The notes: generated by a model not told the origin, from the sequence alone. A stretch of DNA of 64,000 bases from Lineus longissimus (GCF_910592395.1 NC_088311.1:13954501-14018500), one strand, 5' to 3'. Counted from the first letter of the stretch, positions 30,328 through 42,406 are shown. Numbers and translations: made by a program.

Positions 30328-30499
30328 ACCGGTGTGACGGGGATAGTAGTCCTAGGGCTGATAGTCCGTGTAACAATAGTCCGCATTGCTAAATGTTTTG
30401 GTTAGGGTTAGCGGTACAATAGATCATGCTGCTTAATTGGTCAAATACAATGCTACCGGACTATGACTCCAGGGGGACTATATCCGCTGTCACACCGGT
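30328..30499. mobile_element. MITE B of the CCGGTGTGACA family, inverted to A
   Basis: Starts ACCGGTGTGACGGGGATAG and ends GCTGTCACACCGGT. Its right half is the reverse of the left half of MITE A. Between A and B (29839-30327) lie two poly-G runs (near 29932 and 30096) and a (TA)n tract, with no gene. Confidence 0.78.
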
Positions 30500-31383
30500 A
30501 TCTCCCGCGAAGATATCTACCGGTATGTTGAATTGCTCGGGTATTTCCGACAAAGCTCGGAATGCTGGATTGAGGGAGTCACCGGTGGTATTGTAGGGGA
30601 TCCAATTTAAGGTCATTCGTTTGGTCATTTCGCTATTTCACCATTTCGCTGGTTTATTTCGCATTTCGCATTTCATCATAAGCCACCTGTGTACAACGTG
30701 CTCAAATACCATCTTATAGGCCTATATAGTTAATACTTTCCACTGAAACTTCGTCGACATCAGCAGAATTTCAAAGATGTTGGGGTGGTTCCAGGACAAG
30801 CAGAAGTCGGCTGATTTGGCCTAATAGAATCCATGAACATGATGTACAAAAGCTATCGTTTTTACGACACACTTCGCACCCCGGATAATTCTAGAACAAC
30901 CCCCCCCCCTTCACGCACACGCACGCAATTCCCCATGGTGCGAACAACTCAATCCCCTTAGTCGCCCTCTGGCGTGAGGGTTTTGGGGGAAATAACTCGT
31001 CGGGGAAGGGGTGGGTGCAATGGTCCGGGGGATTGTCAAGGGGAAATTGACTCCCACCCCTCTATCATAACAAAGGCTCTTGCCATGTGCCGCTTCTTTG
31101 CCCGCCTACAGCTAACCACTACCGGGAATAACCGTTGAAAAACCTAAGACAATGCGTGTATTCAGTACACTGGTCAGCATCAGGCCTATACTGAATGGAA
31201 ATGCCATGACGCAATACACTGCCTGCAGCAACATCGAAGCCGCTGTTTCGCCTGACCCTCGCCAAGACCATGCGGCCGTAAAGGGCAATGGGTCTTTAGA
31301 AGATGTAACGGCATAAAGCTAAACTTACCTAACTTGCTTACTTCTCCACTCTCCCTGATGGGTGCACGTGTTTATTCCAATAT
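30500..31383. other. No gene recognised
   Basis: Unique and low-complexity DNA including a C10 run near 30900. Segments near 30610-30680 (CATTTCGC...TTTCATCATAAGCC) resemble the reverse of 29270-29310. Confidence 0.35.
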
Positions 31384-31591
31384 CACGTAATAACGAGAAA
31401 AGATCTCGTAATAACGAGAAAGACATCGTGCAATAACAAGAAAAACATCGCGTAATAACGAGATAACATCTCGTAATAACGAGAAAAGATCTCGTAACAA
31501 CGAGAAAAGATCGCGTAATAACGAGAAAAGATCTCGTAATAACGAGATAACATCGCGTTATAACGAGAAAAGATCTCGTAATAACGAGATA
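31384..31591 (-). repeat. 21-bp minisatellite, inverted copy of 18220-18530
   Basis: About ten units of the CTCGTAATAACGAGAAAAGAT type, the reverse complement of the array at 18.2 kb. It is followed by ATTTTATTTTTTATGGCAC and TAATCTGCTGCCG, the same flank as at 18.2 kb in reverse. Confidence 0.9.
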
Positions 31592-32507
31592 ATATTTTAT
31601 TTTTTATGGCACTAATCTGCTGCCGTAGCTGCCGTATTTTTATCTTGCGCTTTTTTACGCTGTTTTAAAAGATGGCAAGTGTGGTGATAGCGACGAACAG
31701 ACTGATGAAAAGGTAGGCAGTACTAGTAGGCAAGATGAAAGCTTTTTTTCATTTTGTTAGTAACGATATACAATGTATATCTCGTCTCATCAGGCGCCGC
31801 TCAGTGGTCAGTGCTTCCATGTAGAACAGTTTGACCTATAGGCTACATGTGCTGGGCTTTTACAGGTGTAGGCTGGATCGGGACGTGATAATATTAGCAT
31901 GTAGGGACATACGCACGCAGTGTGTGCTGATATGCCATGGGGATCCCGTTGCTTTACTCAATGTGATAGAAAATCGGCGTTGGCAAAGTAGAGGGAAAAT
32001 GTTGCGTTTTGGCCTGTGTGAAATGTCCCGCCCAGCAGTGATCATCTGGACCCAAGGTCTGGACCATGCCTAATTTTTCTCTGGCAGATGATCTGGGGCC
32101 GGGCTAGTGTTCCCGCTTGACCCGGTGCCACTGCTGATTTGAAAGTTCAATATGCCTATGACTTAATGACATGTCAATTTGAGAGTTCTTTGAATCGATA
32201 TAGGCTTATTTGCCCTACTCAAGTAATTTAGTTGCCCTTCCAGTGCTAGGGCGCAAGTGGCAGGTAATGTCATATGTCTAGAATGCTAAATCGCTTTTCG
32301 GGTAGTGATTTTTACCGGAACGGAACGAAATGAAAAATGTAGTATTTTTTACGGAACAGAATAGAAAAAAACAAAAAAACGAAATCATAACATTACGTAA
32401 AGACTATCAAAAAGTCTACATAAGTTGAAAAATAAAGCCACAGACCTAATTACTGAACTTTGTAGCTGCATGTACATGGGAAATTGGTACGCAAGGCCTA
32501 ATATTTA
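31592..32507. other. No gene recognised
   Basis: Open frames of 60-80 codons near 31831-32073 on both strands have no recognisable features. Confidence 0.35.
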
Positions 32508-32871
32508 ACCGGTGTAACAGTTTTAAGTGTACCCCTGGGTAAAATATCCGGGGTAGTAAGTCGTGACGGGTTAAGCCGCGGTGTTCCTTTGTGAGTCGTT
32601 ATGTCACCAATCCAAACTGCAACCCTTATCAATATATACAGATGTACAGGGCTATTGAGAGCCGGTGTAAAAGTAAAAAATGTCCCCCTGGAAAATTCGT
32701 CCGGTTCTATATTAATTGACGGAATAAGCCGCTTGGTTCATTATACAACTAACCCTGACCCAAACCCTTAACAATGCCAGGCTATTGTACATAGGACATT
32801 TGTTCCCAGGACATCTTTTCCTATCACACTGGACATATTTTTCCTAGGTCATTTAAAACTTCTACACCGGC
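32508..32871. mobile_element. Two further MITEs of the CCGGTGT family
   Basis: One copy starts at 32508 (ACCGGTGTAACAG) and is truncated. A complete one spans 32661-32871, from GCCGGTGTAAAAG to CTTCTACACCGGC. Both share TAAGCCGC and CCCCTGG blocks with MITE A. Confidence 0.7.
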
Positions 32872-33380
32872 AATAAATAAGTATAATTGTTTCGTTCCGG
32901 CCAGTTGCCGATCCACATTTTAGTTTGTTCCATTCCGCTCGTGTTATTTAATACACCGAAATTCCTTTATCATCTCCCTTTTCAAGCCAGGTTGCCCATG
33001 TAGCCCTTGACAAGGGGACAAAATAATTTTTTGCCACTTTTGTCACCTTCCACAGAGCCCTATGGAGATTTTGACATATATATCTCTTCGTGAAGCACAC
33101 TCAATCATAGACCCTCAGTTTTGCACCCATGTTGACAGTATCTGATAACATCACATTTTTGGCACCTTCCTTCAATCTGTTTGGGCCCAAAGGGTCACTT
33201 TAAGGTTTTCTAGGGCCCACATGCACCGGGGTTCCCCGGCAGACACCTATTTTCGCATTACAGTCAAACCGACCAACTAAAAGCTTAGTAATAAACTCAG
33301 ATATTCGGATATGAGTTAACACGCCGAAGTCCCCCCCCCCCCTTCTTTCAGGGAGCTACATGTTTCCAAAAGGAAAACCG
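32872..33380. other. No gene recognised
   Basis: Unique DNA upstream of the Ginger-type integrase; a C12 run lies near 33332. Confidence 0.35.
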
Positions 33381-33646
33381 GGAGAAATTGAAATTATCTG
33401 ACAGCAGAATGAGTTGGACAGATCAGACAAAAGGTTTTGAGTACAGTTCTGAACCAGGCCATGAGGATCCGAACCATATCTGCTGTTCTCCTGGTCCTCA
33501 TCTTGCTCTCCACTCTTGTCAGATGCAGCTAAGATCCATACGGGATTTCCTTCGAAAGCTGGAAGGCATAATATATCGGCGAAACAGGAAAACTATTGCC
33601 AAAAGACTTAAATTTTTTTGTTATCCTGTTGTTTTCTGTCTTTCAG

Positions 33647-34405
33647 AGTAAATCGAATACAAGAAATCGAACGGTCTGGCCCCTGGATGATGAAGTGTAT
33701 GATCTGTTGTTTCGATACTTGCATGACGACAAGAAGTGGAAAGAAGCAATATCGGTGGTTGAGAAAAAGGCCTATCGAAAGCGTCAGTCTGGGAATTATT
33801 TGATTCTAAAGACAAAAAATCCTCTGACTGGCATGGAAGAAGAAAGAATTGTTGATATAAAAACTCACAGAATTGTACCAAGGCAATTGGAAGAGGCAGA
33901 CATTGTTGATTTTTATTTCCGTGCTTGTGAAGGATTAGGCGCCAGGAAACTCTCAATAAAGATTTTGGAACAATATTGCGGCATGGGAGAACGGCTTGTC
34001 AGCAGACATCTCGAAAAGATTCAGGCTCACCAAAGACGAAAACCGGTGTTTTCAAACAAGGCCCCTCTACGCTCAGTCCGAGCAAACCAAATTATGGAAA
34101 AGGTTCACATTGACCTTGTAGACTTTACAGTCATGCCGGTGGAAATTGACGACATAGAATTCAAATATGTGTTGTCAGTGCTCGATGTTTTCTCTCGTTT
34201 TGTGTGGTTACGTGCTCTAAAAGGCAAATCTTCGCAAGGTGTCGCAGAAGAACTCTTCAAAATATTTGTTGAGCACGGAAGTCCAAAAATGTTACTTTGT
34301 GATCAAGGTGGGGAGTTCAAGAAAGCCGTTTCAACGTTGACCAACCTCCTTCAGGTAAAAATGATACGAAGTAGACCATACTACTACCCACAGGCACAAG
34401 GAAAG
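33647..34405 (+). pseudogene. Ginger/KRBA2-type integrase, main exon
   Basis: Begins behind a CTTTCAG acceptor with SKSNTRNRTVWPLDDEVYDL. It carries a SGNYLILKTKNPLTG segment, an H/C finger region (DFYFRACEGLGARKLSIKIL), then the catalytic core: Asp in VHIDLVDF, Asp in LLCDQGGEF, with VLSVLDVFSRFVWLRAL between. It ends RPYYYPQAQGK at a GTATGA donor, phase 0. The HIDL...DVFSRF...DQGGEF...PQ-QGK-ERSH order is that of integrases of Ginger-type cut-and-paste elements and the KRBA2-like genes derived from them. An upstream exon near 33500-33600 (RSIRDFLRKLEGIIYRRNRK) is possible. Confidence 0.75.
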
Positions 34406-34750
34406 GTATGAAATATTCTTCTTCCGAGTTTCTAAAGCTTGGCCCACTTGATACAAGTCAGAATGTTTACGGTTTTAAAATTGATTTCCCTTTTAGCTGA
34501 ACTTGAACCCATACTGCGTCGAAAGTATTTTTGAACTAGAGTGTTATTCATAGCTGCTCTGCGGTCGGTCGTGCCTCTAATTTTCACAACACTCAAATTA
34601 TTATTTTTGACAAAAAATTGGCATTTTCCCACTGATAACATTCCTATGGCGGTACCAGAACAGTGTAAACCCCAGTGCAGCTGCCGGCCCAGTCTTTAGT
34701 CATGTCCTTTGAAATTAGCTGAGTCATCCTCAGTAACACACCTGTTGAAA

Positions 34751-34919
34751 ACCGGTGTGACATGGATGATCGCCCCCCGGAGCCGTAGTCCGGGTATATT
34801 GTTCGCAAACTGAATAAGCCGCATGTCAAGAGACCAATGACTGTCGATCGATGATTCGCAGTGGATTCTGTTGTTATCGAACTATGTCTGCAGGGGACTA
34901 CGATCCCTTGCACACCTGT
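34751..34919. mobile_element. MITE E of the CCGGTGTGACA family in the integrase intron
   Basis: Starts ACCGGTGTGACATGG and ends CTTGCACACCTGT, 169 bp, with GCCCCCCGGAGCC and TAGTCCGGGT blocks shared with MITE A. It lies inside the intron 34406-34975. Confidence 0.7.
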
Positions 34920-34975
34920 AATATTGCAATACCTAATTTACGAGGATTTCTAAAACATCGTTATTCTGCTTTCAG

Positions 34976-35120
34976 ATCGAGAGATCTCATCAAACCTGGA
35001 AGGAAAAGCTGAAGTTCGACCAAACGGAAATGTGCCAACAGGGCGGGTCGTTGAATTGGGTGGACCAATTATCCATATACGATCGAATATATAACTCTTC
35101 TCCGCACGAAGCCTTTAACG
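34976..35120 (+). pseudogene. Ginger-type integrase, second exon
   Basis: After TTTCAG the frame continues IERSHQTWKEKLKFDQTEMC (catalytic Glu in ERSH), then GSLNWVDQLSIYDRIYNSSP and HEAFN, ending at a GTGAGC donor in phase 1. It joins the main exon in phase 0 as QGK|IERSHQ. Confidence 0.75.
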
Positions 35121-36042
35121 GTGAGCATATTCATCGGTAGTGAACCCCATTGTCGATAGATCTGAATAAAGACACCGGCCTTTTTTCAAAGGGGAAATGG
35201 TCGAAATAATACTACTTTGCAGACCAGTGACTTTCGGAGGGACCCATGAAATGGACTAGGAATTGGAGCCCCCTTTTTTGAAAGTTCTAGAGTCAAGCCC
35301 CCTTTCTGGTTTCTATTATGAAACCGAAAACTGGTACATCAATGGGTGCAATCACAATAGAAATCCTGGGTACAATACTACAAAGGTCGGGTCCTACCTC
35401 ATCAAAAACGGCAAAATACATGAAAAGGCCTAAGTAAAAAGTGTATATTTTTTTTAGTCAGGACATGCACACATCATCTCAGAATGTAAGCAAATAGAGC
35501 CTGCTATACATTTTTGCCACGAACATGTCAGCATTACCAACTTTGCCCGCCCATCATTTTTGTCTATAAACCTAGTCTCTGGAGCAAAAATTAGGTTCCT
35601 AGATATAATGATATTTTAAAAATGAGTACCGTATTAGGCCTGACCTAGGATAGAACCGGAGGACCCTTTCATGAACCGTCGGGTTCGATCCCGGGTCAGG
35701 CCAAAATATTCATTTCTATAATTTTTTTAGAGCCTACACCTTTGTCATTAATATTTACATTTATGTAGATATACGCATCGTAATGAACAAACGGCTTGCT
35801 CTGTTATCTAGGATATCTACACATTAGGTCTATCATCAATTGCACCACTCTCCCTTACTTCAAATGAATTAGGTAAGGATCAATACCCAAAGCATGGCAA
35901 GGATTTGAAATTCATATATCAAAGGCCTAAACCTCACATACATACAATACGCGTTGACGGCCATGCGGAAAGGTTTTAATGAAATAGTGAGTGGCCAATA
36001 ATTAAAATAAAAATACAAACAGCTAGTATCTTCTTTCTCTAG
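35121..36042. other. Intron of the Ginger-type gene
   Basis: Ends CTTTCTCTAG at 36042. The piece normally coding for the TPFEVYFGR-type block was not found, so an exon may be lost. A direct copy of GGCCTGACC-like words flanks 35636-35702. Confidence 0.4.
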
Positions 36043-37205
36043 GTAATGATTGAACAATCCACGGTTGCGGAAGTTGACGCTTTTCGAGAAGCTGCTGAAG
36101 CCATCAGGAAGAAGGCAAAAGGAGCTTCCAAATCAGCAGCCGAGCGGATGATCAAAAGACGTCTAGGCAAGAAACCACCAAGTACGTACAAGGTCGGAGA
36201 TCAAGTCTACGTTCTGGTCAAAGGCAAAGATAAGGGAGTAAAGCGAGGAGGACGAAAAATATCGGTGCCAAACGCTGTCGAGGGAACTGTCATAGCAGTA
36301 AAGAAATCTAGATACCGGTATAAGGTTGCGTATAACCTGGATGGAGCTGACGAAGAGAAATGATTCTCCGTTAATGACATAACATCTTTGTCTGTACAAG
36401 AGGAAAAGTGTCGAAAGAAAAAAGCCAGCGAGCCCATTGATTCAAGTTCGTTTACTAAGTATTTAATGAATTCAAGGCCTTTTTCTTCAGCTGAAGCCAT
36501 GATTGACTTTATCAATTTACAGCAAGCTATCGATGAATCAATTCGACGGCTGCCGAAATGCTCCGGATGGAAATTGTCATTATATCTAGTAGCCGTGAGA
36601 ACAACAATCCTGTTGTCATAACACCACCAAATCTCCCCCCACAAAAACATGTCATATATCTGGGTCATATATCTGAACTTCATTACATGAGTTTGGAACA
36701 TGAACCTACACAGTCTGGTTCTCCTACTATTTCACTAACGAGACCACACCCAGGGCCTTACAATCTTTCTGATACAATACCAATGGATGACTCTCCTGTG
36801 TCACCTACGCCTATGGATATTCACAGTGAAGAACTTCGGACGATGGCAAGAGAAGAAAAAGACATTCGTGGAAATTTCGTTCCGGATAATATGCAGCCAG
36901 GCGAAGGACTTCTCGGCCAGAACCATAAAAGCATGCTTTGGGCCAGGCACATGGAAGAGAATGGCAACAAACTGAGGAAAGTCCCCGGCCACTATATTCT
37001 TAACCTAAATGAATTTGACGGCTTTGATACTTTTGTGGACAATATGCTGGAAACTGATCACGGGAAAAGGTTCAAGGACGATCTGCTCAGGGCATGGATG
37101 GCGGCATATCGTCCAAACATCCAATATGAAACGGATGGTGATTTTGTCATCCTTGACAGGACAGCCGCTCACGAATTTGATAAGTGGAAGAACAATTTGA
37201 TGTAA
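36043..37205 (+). pseudogene. Ginger-type gene, C-terminal part with OTU-like segment
   Basis: Encodes VAEVDAFREAAEAIRKKA, then KVGDQVYVLVKGKDKGVKRG and GTVIAVKKSRYRYKVAYNL, a chromo/GPY-F-like barrel usual after these integrases. A TGA at 36361-36363 replaces what is likely Trp before FSVNDITSLS. The frame resumes for about 75 codons, then shifts near 36557. It continues VVITPPNLPPQKHVIYLGHI and SELHYMSLEHEP, which resembles the C-terminal His-containing strand of OTU cysteine peptidases. A polar tail ends MAAYRPNIQYETDG...KNNLM at 37205. The exon-2 donor (phase 1) does not fit this acceptor in frame. The OTU call is tentative because the N-terminal Cys block is missing. Confidence 0.6.
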
Positions 37206-38102
37206 AGTAAAAATTGCATATTTTCATTACATCCCTATAACAGTAAGTTCAGTTCAAACACGATGTAGAGTTATGCACCAATTTATTTGCATTTTACATT
37301 TTTATTTGCAAGTTTTGAAGTCTGTTTTTCAGTTTCAATGATCTCGGTCTGCATGTACAGCTAAGTTAATTAACAGTCTTCCTTAACCAAATGTATGTGA
37401 TATTGTAAATTGGGCTTCAACATTATGGCTATCTCATATTATAGAATTGAGACAAATAAAGATTATTTTTGAATTAATTAAAGTGTTCGGATGGTAATGA
37501 TGCATGCCATTAGAGTGTCAATTCCCAAACGATGACACAACAGACAATGTGAAAAGAAACACCTTGCGATCTACCCATGAGCACTTTAGGAGGTCAAAAT
37601 AGGCCTGCAGGTGTGCCATTTGTTACGGAAAGCTGGGCGGCGCAGAAGCAGGCCGCAAATGGACGAGAAGCGGCACGGTACCTTCAGACTGACGGCTCGG
37701 AGGTTGGCTGCATTTGGCGGAAACGTGTCAGCAGCTGCAATTGAGTGGGCCTCGGTCTTTCATGAAGTGGCGGGCAGGCGGCAAGAGAGTGGCCCAGAGG
37801 TGCGCTAGATTAGGGCCAATGTAGAAATAAAATTACTGCCCCACCTTTATCTCACTGTGGCCAAAAACAAACTGAAGTGTCCCCCAAAAAAGTCGCTTTA
37901 GTGCTGTCCCACCGATGGCTCACTGTGAAGAGTATGTGAAAATAATGATTAATCTTGAAAAACGCTTCCTTGAATGGCCTGCCAGTTAGCGTTTCATATA
38001 GTGAAACAACAAAGGGATAACATTTAAGGGTTGAGATAAATAATCTCAATAACTGCGCCCTGCTACATTATCGCCATCTATAATGGAATGGCCGAACCTG
38101 CA
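37206..38102. other. No gene recognised
   Basis: AT-rich tail of the element with AATAAA near 37454, then unique DNA; the 65-codon frame at 37611-37808 has no recognisable domain. Confidence 0.4.
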
Positions 38103-38170
38103 ACTTTCAACGAAGGGGTAACATCGAAGGGTTGAAACTTTCATCGAAGGGTTACTTACAACGAAGCCCC
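38103..38170 (-). repeat. Inverted copy of the 17997-18064 repeat
   Basis: Carries the ACCCTTCGATG and CCCCTTCGTTG words of 17997-18064 on the minus strand. Confidence 0.85.
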
Positions 38171-38213
38171 GTAACAGGCGTGCACGTGTTAATCGTTGCG
38201 AAGATAATAAACA

Positions 38214-38269
38214 AACTTGAGGGGTGATACCAAAAAGTTGATCAAAGAGATGGTGTTACCCCTCAAGTT
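38214..38269. repeat. Small foldback, 12-bp perfect stem
   Basis: AACTTGAGGGGT (38214-38225) is complementary to ACCCCTCAAGTT (38258-38269), loop 32 nt. Next to the repeat at 38.1 kb and possibly the tip of the same element. Confidence 0.7.
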
Positions 38270-39941
38270 TTTTTAGATATCCCCCTTGTTGTTATTCAGA
38301 CGGGCTCAAACGGATCACGATGCAAAACAAATCAATATGAACCCTGGCAGGAAAAACAAGGGAAGTCACAAGTAATGACGGTTCCTCCAAACAAAAGCTA
38401 AGAGCCTTGCCACATTTTACGACTCCAGCTCAACGCGACTGCAAAAGACTCGATCGGCCGATCGAGTCGGAAATGTGGATGGGTCTACGATTTGCTGTCG
38501 CAGGCAGTCGTCAACGTGTACCACCAAGTCTGATGAGAATGAATTGGTGCAGTCTTCTGAGACCGAGTAGTAGTTAGTCATGTAGTGCGAACATCCTTGG
38601 GACTCGACCCACTTAAAAGTGTGGGAAGGGTTGCGAAGGGATTCACCTGGAAAGCAAAACACGTCGATTATTTCACAAAGTCTGCAATTTTTCTGAAATT
38701 GAGATAACAGCGCCATCTGAGTTGTACTAGTCATGTCTACTTACACACCATTATCATGGCGATATTCAAAGCCACGTCCATTCTGTAAGGCTTTACCCTC
38801 TATTCATGCATTCCCTGTCATTATGCTCTTTCATTAATAATGCACAGAGTCATGCAAACTACACTGAATCTTTGAGAGTTTTCTCAAAACGAGAAAAATT
38901 GCTGATTGGTCACTTCGAGAAATAATCGACGATCAGTACATTTCCATTCGCCCCATGGTCAAGTAATCATCGCATACTCTGGAACTGCTGAACGTGAAGA
39001 CCTTCTTATTGAGTTTTGGCTTGAAATTCCCTATTTCTACGATGTATCGTCAAGGGATTACTTAACAGGGTAAAAAAAATGTCAGAGTATTTAGCGGAAA
39101 TAGCGGGACTTTGAATAAGGGGCGATGCAGCATCTAAATGATGTGTTGAAGCACTGCATGTAGGTACGGAGACACCAATTCAGACAGTTGGTCGAATCGA
39201 TCTTCCAAAAGGTACCCTCATTAACAAGCTCAATCATCAGGTTATTGTTTTTAATAAGCTGACTTGCTCTCTTCCGTCATCTGCGCACGGGAATGAATGC
39301 AGCAAGGTCTCCCATTGTAACTGTGCAGCAAATGAGAGCAGTGTTAACCGTGGCCACCTTGGCACTGGACACGTGTTTTAATTCGCTGATTAAATATTAT
39401 AGTATGGACACAATCATCGGACAGCATATTTATCGTATAACCGAAGTGTATTGACCACAGAAAAACAACATTTCAACCCGAAATGTTCTTTCAAATTCTT
39501 TCAAAATCACAGAAGGTGAACTATCGACAGTATTTTACAATAATAAGTGATCGGAACCCTTCTTAAAATCTTAGTGTATTATATATTTTGAAGCAAATTG
39601 TGCGAAAATGTCTGAAACAATCGCATGGCCAAGGAGGGTGATCCGTCCATGTGAAAAAATATATGGATTACACCATGAGAAAAAATCCCGTGCATTCTCG
39701 TGCGGTCCAGACTCTGATAGTTGAAATACGTTTGCCACTTTGCGACAATTTCCTTGTAGTCGTTTCTCTATGTCATAACGTTACAATTCGACCGGTCGAT
39801 GATTTTGTGTGGCGCGACGTCGTCAGGCCGTTTATGTCCCTTGAGAGATTTTTTGTCAAAAAAAGACAAAAGTCCCCTGATAGTGATAATCGTCATTTTC
39901 TTGATATTTCTGGGGATGTGTGGTGTTATGATAAATAAAGG
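38270..39941. other. No gene recognised
   Basis: The 105-codon minus-strand frame at 38417-38734 and the 95-codon plus frame at 39651-39938 have no domain or splice context. The latter might be a degenerate endonuclease-side remnant of the LINE that follows. Confidence 0.35.
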
Positions 39942-40216
39942 ATGTTAGCTAGCGAGGAGACAATACCTATAAGTAACAACGTTAGGCCAAGGGGAAGAGC
40001 TGGGTGGAATAACGAAACGAATGTAGTGAAGGAACGAGCAATCATGTGGCACAACATTTGGAAAGACAATGGGAGGCCGAGAGTTGGGTTGATAGCCGAT
40101 ATTAGACGACGAACTAGGGCACAATATCATTATGAGATAAGAAAGATCAAAAACGATCAAAAGAGAATCTCGGCCAATAAGTTGGCCAGCAAGGAGTCAG
40201 TTTAGAAGGAAGCATG
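39942..40216 (+). pseudogene. LINE ORF2, linker before the RT domain
   Basis: Encodes RGRAGWNNETNVVKERAIMW, HNIWKDNGRPRVGLIADIRR and RTRAQYHYEIRKIKNDQKR, the basic linker between endonuclease and RT in several LINEs. It reads ASKESV then TAG at 40203-40205, where related elements have Trp. The remainder continues past a MITE inserted at 40217. Confidence 0.7.
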
Positions 40217-40618
40217 AGGAAACCAGCCCTGTAAAATATTTAGTCGCCCTCCAACTGCAAGCACCCCGCTGATACTACACACAGTGATGATCGGCATATT
40301 TACCTTATCTACCTGATGGCCAGCGTAACCAGTGAAAACACTCGGGCTGATGAGGCAAAATTAGAAGTAATTTGGTCGACTACAAGGCAACCAGGATGTG
40401 ATAGCAAGATCGGTTATGTAACAACATATGTTGACCTCAGCCTTTGGACGGGCAACTCAGCAGGAGGTTACCTGGCTCAGATAAGCTGAGAACTAAAGTC
40501 AATAAACTATTCCTCAGAAACTCTCCCCTCATCAAATATCCATCCCCCGGCATCTAAGGCATTTTCCATTAGTTGGTGGGGAATGGTTAGGAGATAATTT
40601 TTACAGGGCTGGTTTCCT
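40217..40618. mobile_element. 402-bp MITE inside the LINE
   Basis: Perfect 20-bp terminal inverted repeats, AGGAAACCAGCCCTGTAAAA at the left and its complement at the right. The site CATG is duplicated (40213-40216 and 40619-40622). It interrupts the LINE between the KESV linker and the KKIKNSTT block. No ORF. Confidence 0.88.
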
Positions 40619-42406
40619 CATGGTAAAGAAAATAAAAAATAGCACTACCCCCTACCTAATGTCATGGATAATATAGTGGGTAGCACTGACATCGGCAATG
40701 TATTCGCTGAAAAATTTCGGACCCTGTACAACAGTGTCTCTTATGACAAAAAAGAAATGGATGTCTTGATGAAAGACATCGACAACGAAGTCAGGAACAA
40801 ATGTTGTACTGGTAACTGCCAGAGTAGCCATGGTATTGACATGGAGGACACTCTCTTTGCCTTAAACAAACTGAAACCTGATAAACAGGACAATATTCCA
40901 AACCTCATGTCAGACCACTTCATTCATGGCGGTGAAAGGCTCCATGTATATATCAGTTTGCTTCTAAATGTAATGACTAGGCACGGGTATTGTCCGAGTG
41001 ACTTCGTTAAATCACTGATCATACCAATCCCGAAAGACAGCAGGAAATCACTGAACGCTTCAGAGAACTATCGAGGAATCGCTCTGAGTAGCATATTGGG
41101 TAAATTGTTAGATTACATCATCATTAAAAATCATAGCAAGGCGTTATCATCTAGTGAAGCACAATTCGGTTTTAAACAAAAACTGTCAACTGTGGATTGC
41201 AGCCTAGTCGTACAAGAAGTGATAAAATATTACAACAATTTGGGGTCGTCGGTGTTCTGCGTAACATTGGATGCTAGTAAAGCGTTTGACTGCGTGCAAT
41301 ATGTTAAATTGTTTCGAAAATTACAGAGCAAAGGTCTGTGTCCGGTGATTGCCAGATTTCTAGTGTACTTATACACCAATCAAAAAATGTCGGTCAGATG
41401 GGCGAACTACGATTCTCCTAGTTTAAAAACCTCAAATGGGGTCAAACAAGGAGGGGTCCTCTCACCAATCCTTTTCAACCTATATCTTGATGAATTGATC
41501 ACTAATATGTCCAATTCTGGAGTTGGGTGTCGGATCGGACACATCTATGCCGGTATATTTGCCTACGCTGACGACGTTGTCATACTTGCTACTACTATCT
41601 ATTCATTGAACAAGATGCTAAAAATTGCGAAAAGCTACTCGGTAGACAACTACATATCTTTTAACGCTAGAAAAAGTAAATTCATGATCTTCCCTCTCAA
41701 TAGAAATATGCCTATGGTTGAGTTCATTACATTTGATGGCAACCAACTTTTTCGAGTTGAATCAGAATTACACCAGGGTATCTTACTTGGACCAAAGGTT
41801 GAGAGAAGTCGTATTGATATAGGGGCGAACGAGCTGTACAAAAAGACTAATATGATCATGGCATATTTTAGACATGCCGATTCATTTGTACGGTACTCAC
41901 TATTCAAGAGTTTTGCGATGAGTTTGTACGGTTCCCAATTTTAGGACATTTCAAGTAACTATGCTGAGAACGTCTTTATTACCTGGCGGAAATGCATACG
42001 AAAAATTCTAGATTTACCCTATCGGACACATAGGAACTTGCTCCCATACATTACCAATGAAGGCAGCTTAGAGTTTACTTTAAAATGTTGCTTAACCAAG
42101 TATCTACATCATGTACTCTCCTTGGGGAATACATTTCTGAAGATGTGCGCTCATTTGATCAAAGAGGGCAGCTCATCAATTATCAGTAGAAATCTAACAT
42201 ATCTAGCTGGTAAATACGGGTTTAATAGACATAACGTAAGGAATTTCAACGTGGCAAACTGGACTGCGGGAATCCAAGTTGTAGAAGAAACTATGAGAAC
42301 TGCACAGCAGATACGGGAACTGATTGAAATGAGGGACTTTGCCTTCGACAATATACTAAATAAGGAAGAGATAGGAGTAATCATAGAAATGTTGTGCACT
42401 ACCTAA
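40619..42406 (+). pseudogene. LINE reverse transcriptase (ORF2 body)
   Basis: After the MITE the frame gives VKKIKNSTT, shifts by one base in the C5 run near 40648, then reads MDNIVGSTDIGNVFAEKFRT onward. RT blocks are clear: LIIPIPKDSRKSLNASENYR, FCVTLDASKAFDCVQY (block A), NGVKQGGVLSPILFNLYLDE (block B) and FAYADDVVILA (catalytic YADD near 41561). A TAG at 41942-41944 stands where Trp is likely (GSQF-stop-DISSNYAENV). The same frame then runs to a natural stop at 42406 with the usual helical tail. Two Trp-to-TAG changes, one frameshift and one MITE make it dead but not old. CR1/L2-group-like by motif style. Confidence 0.88.
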
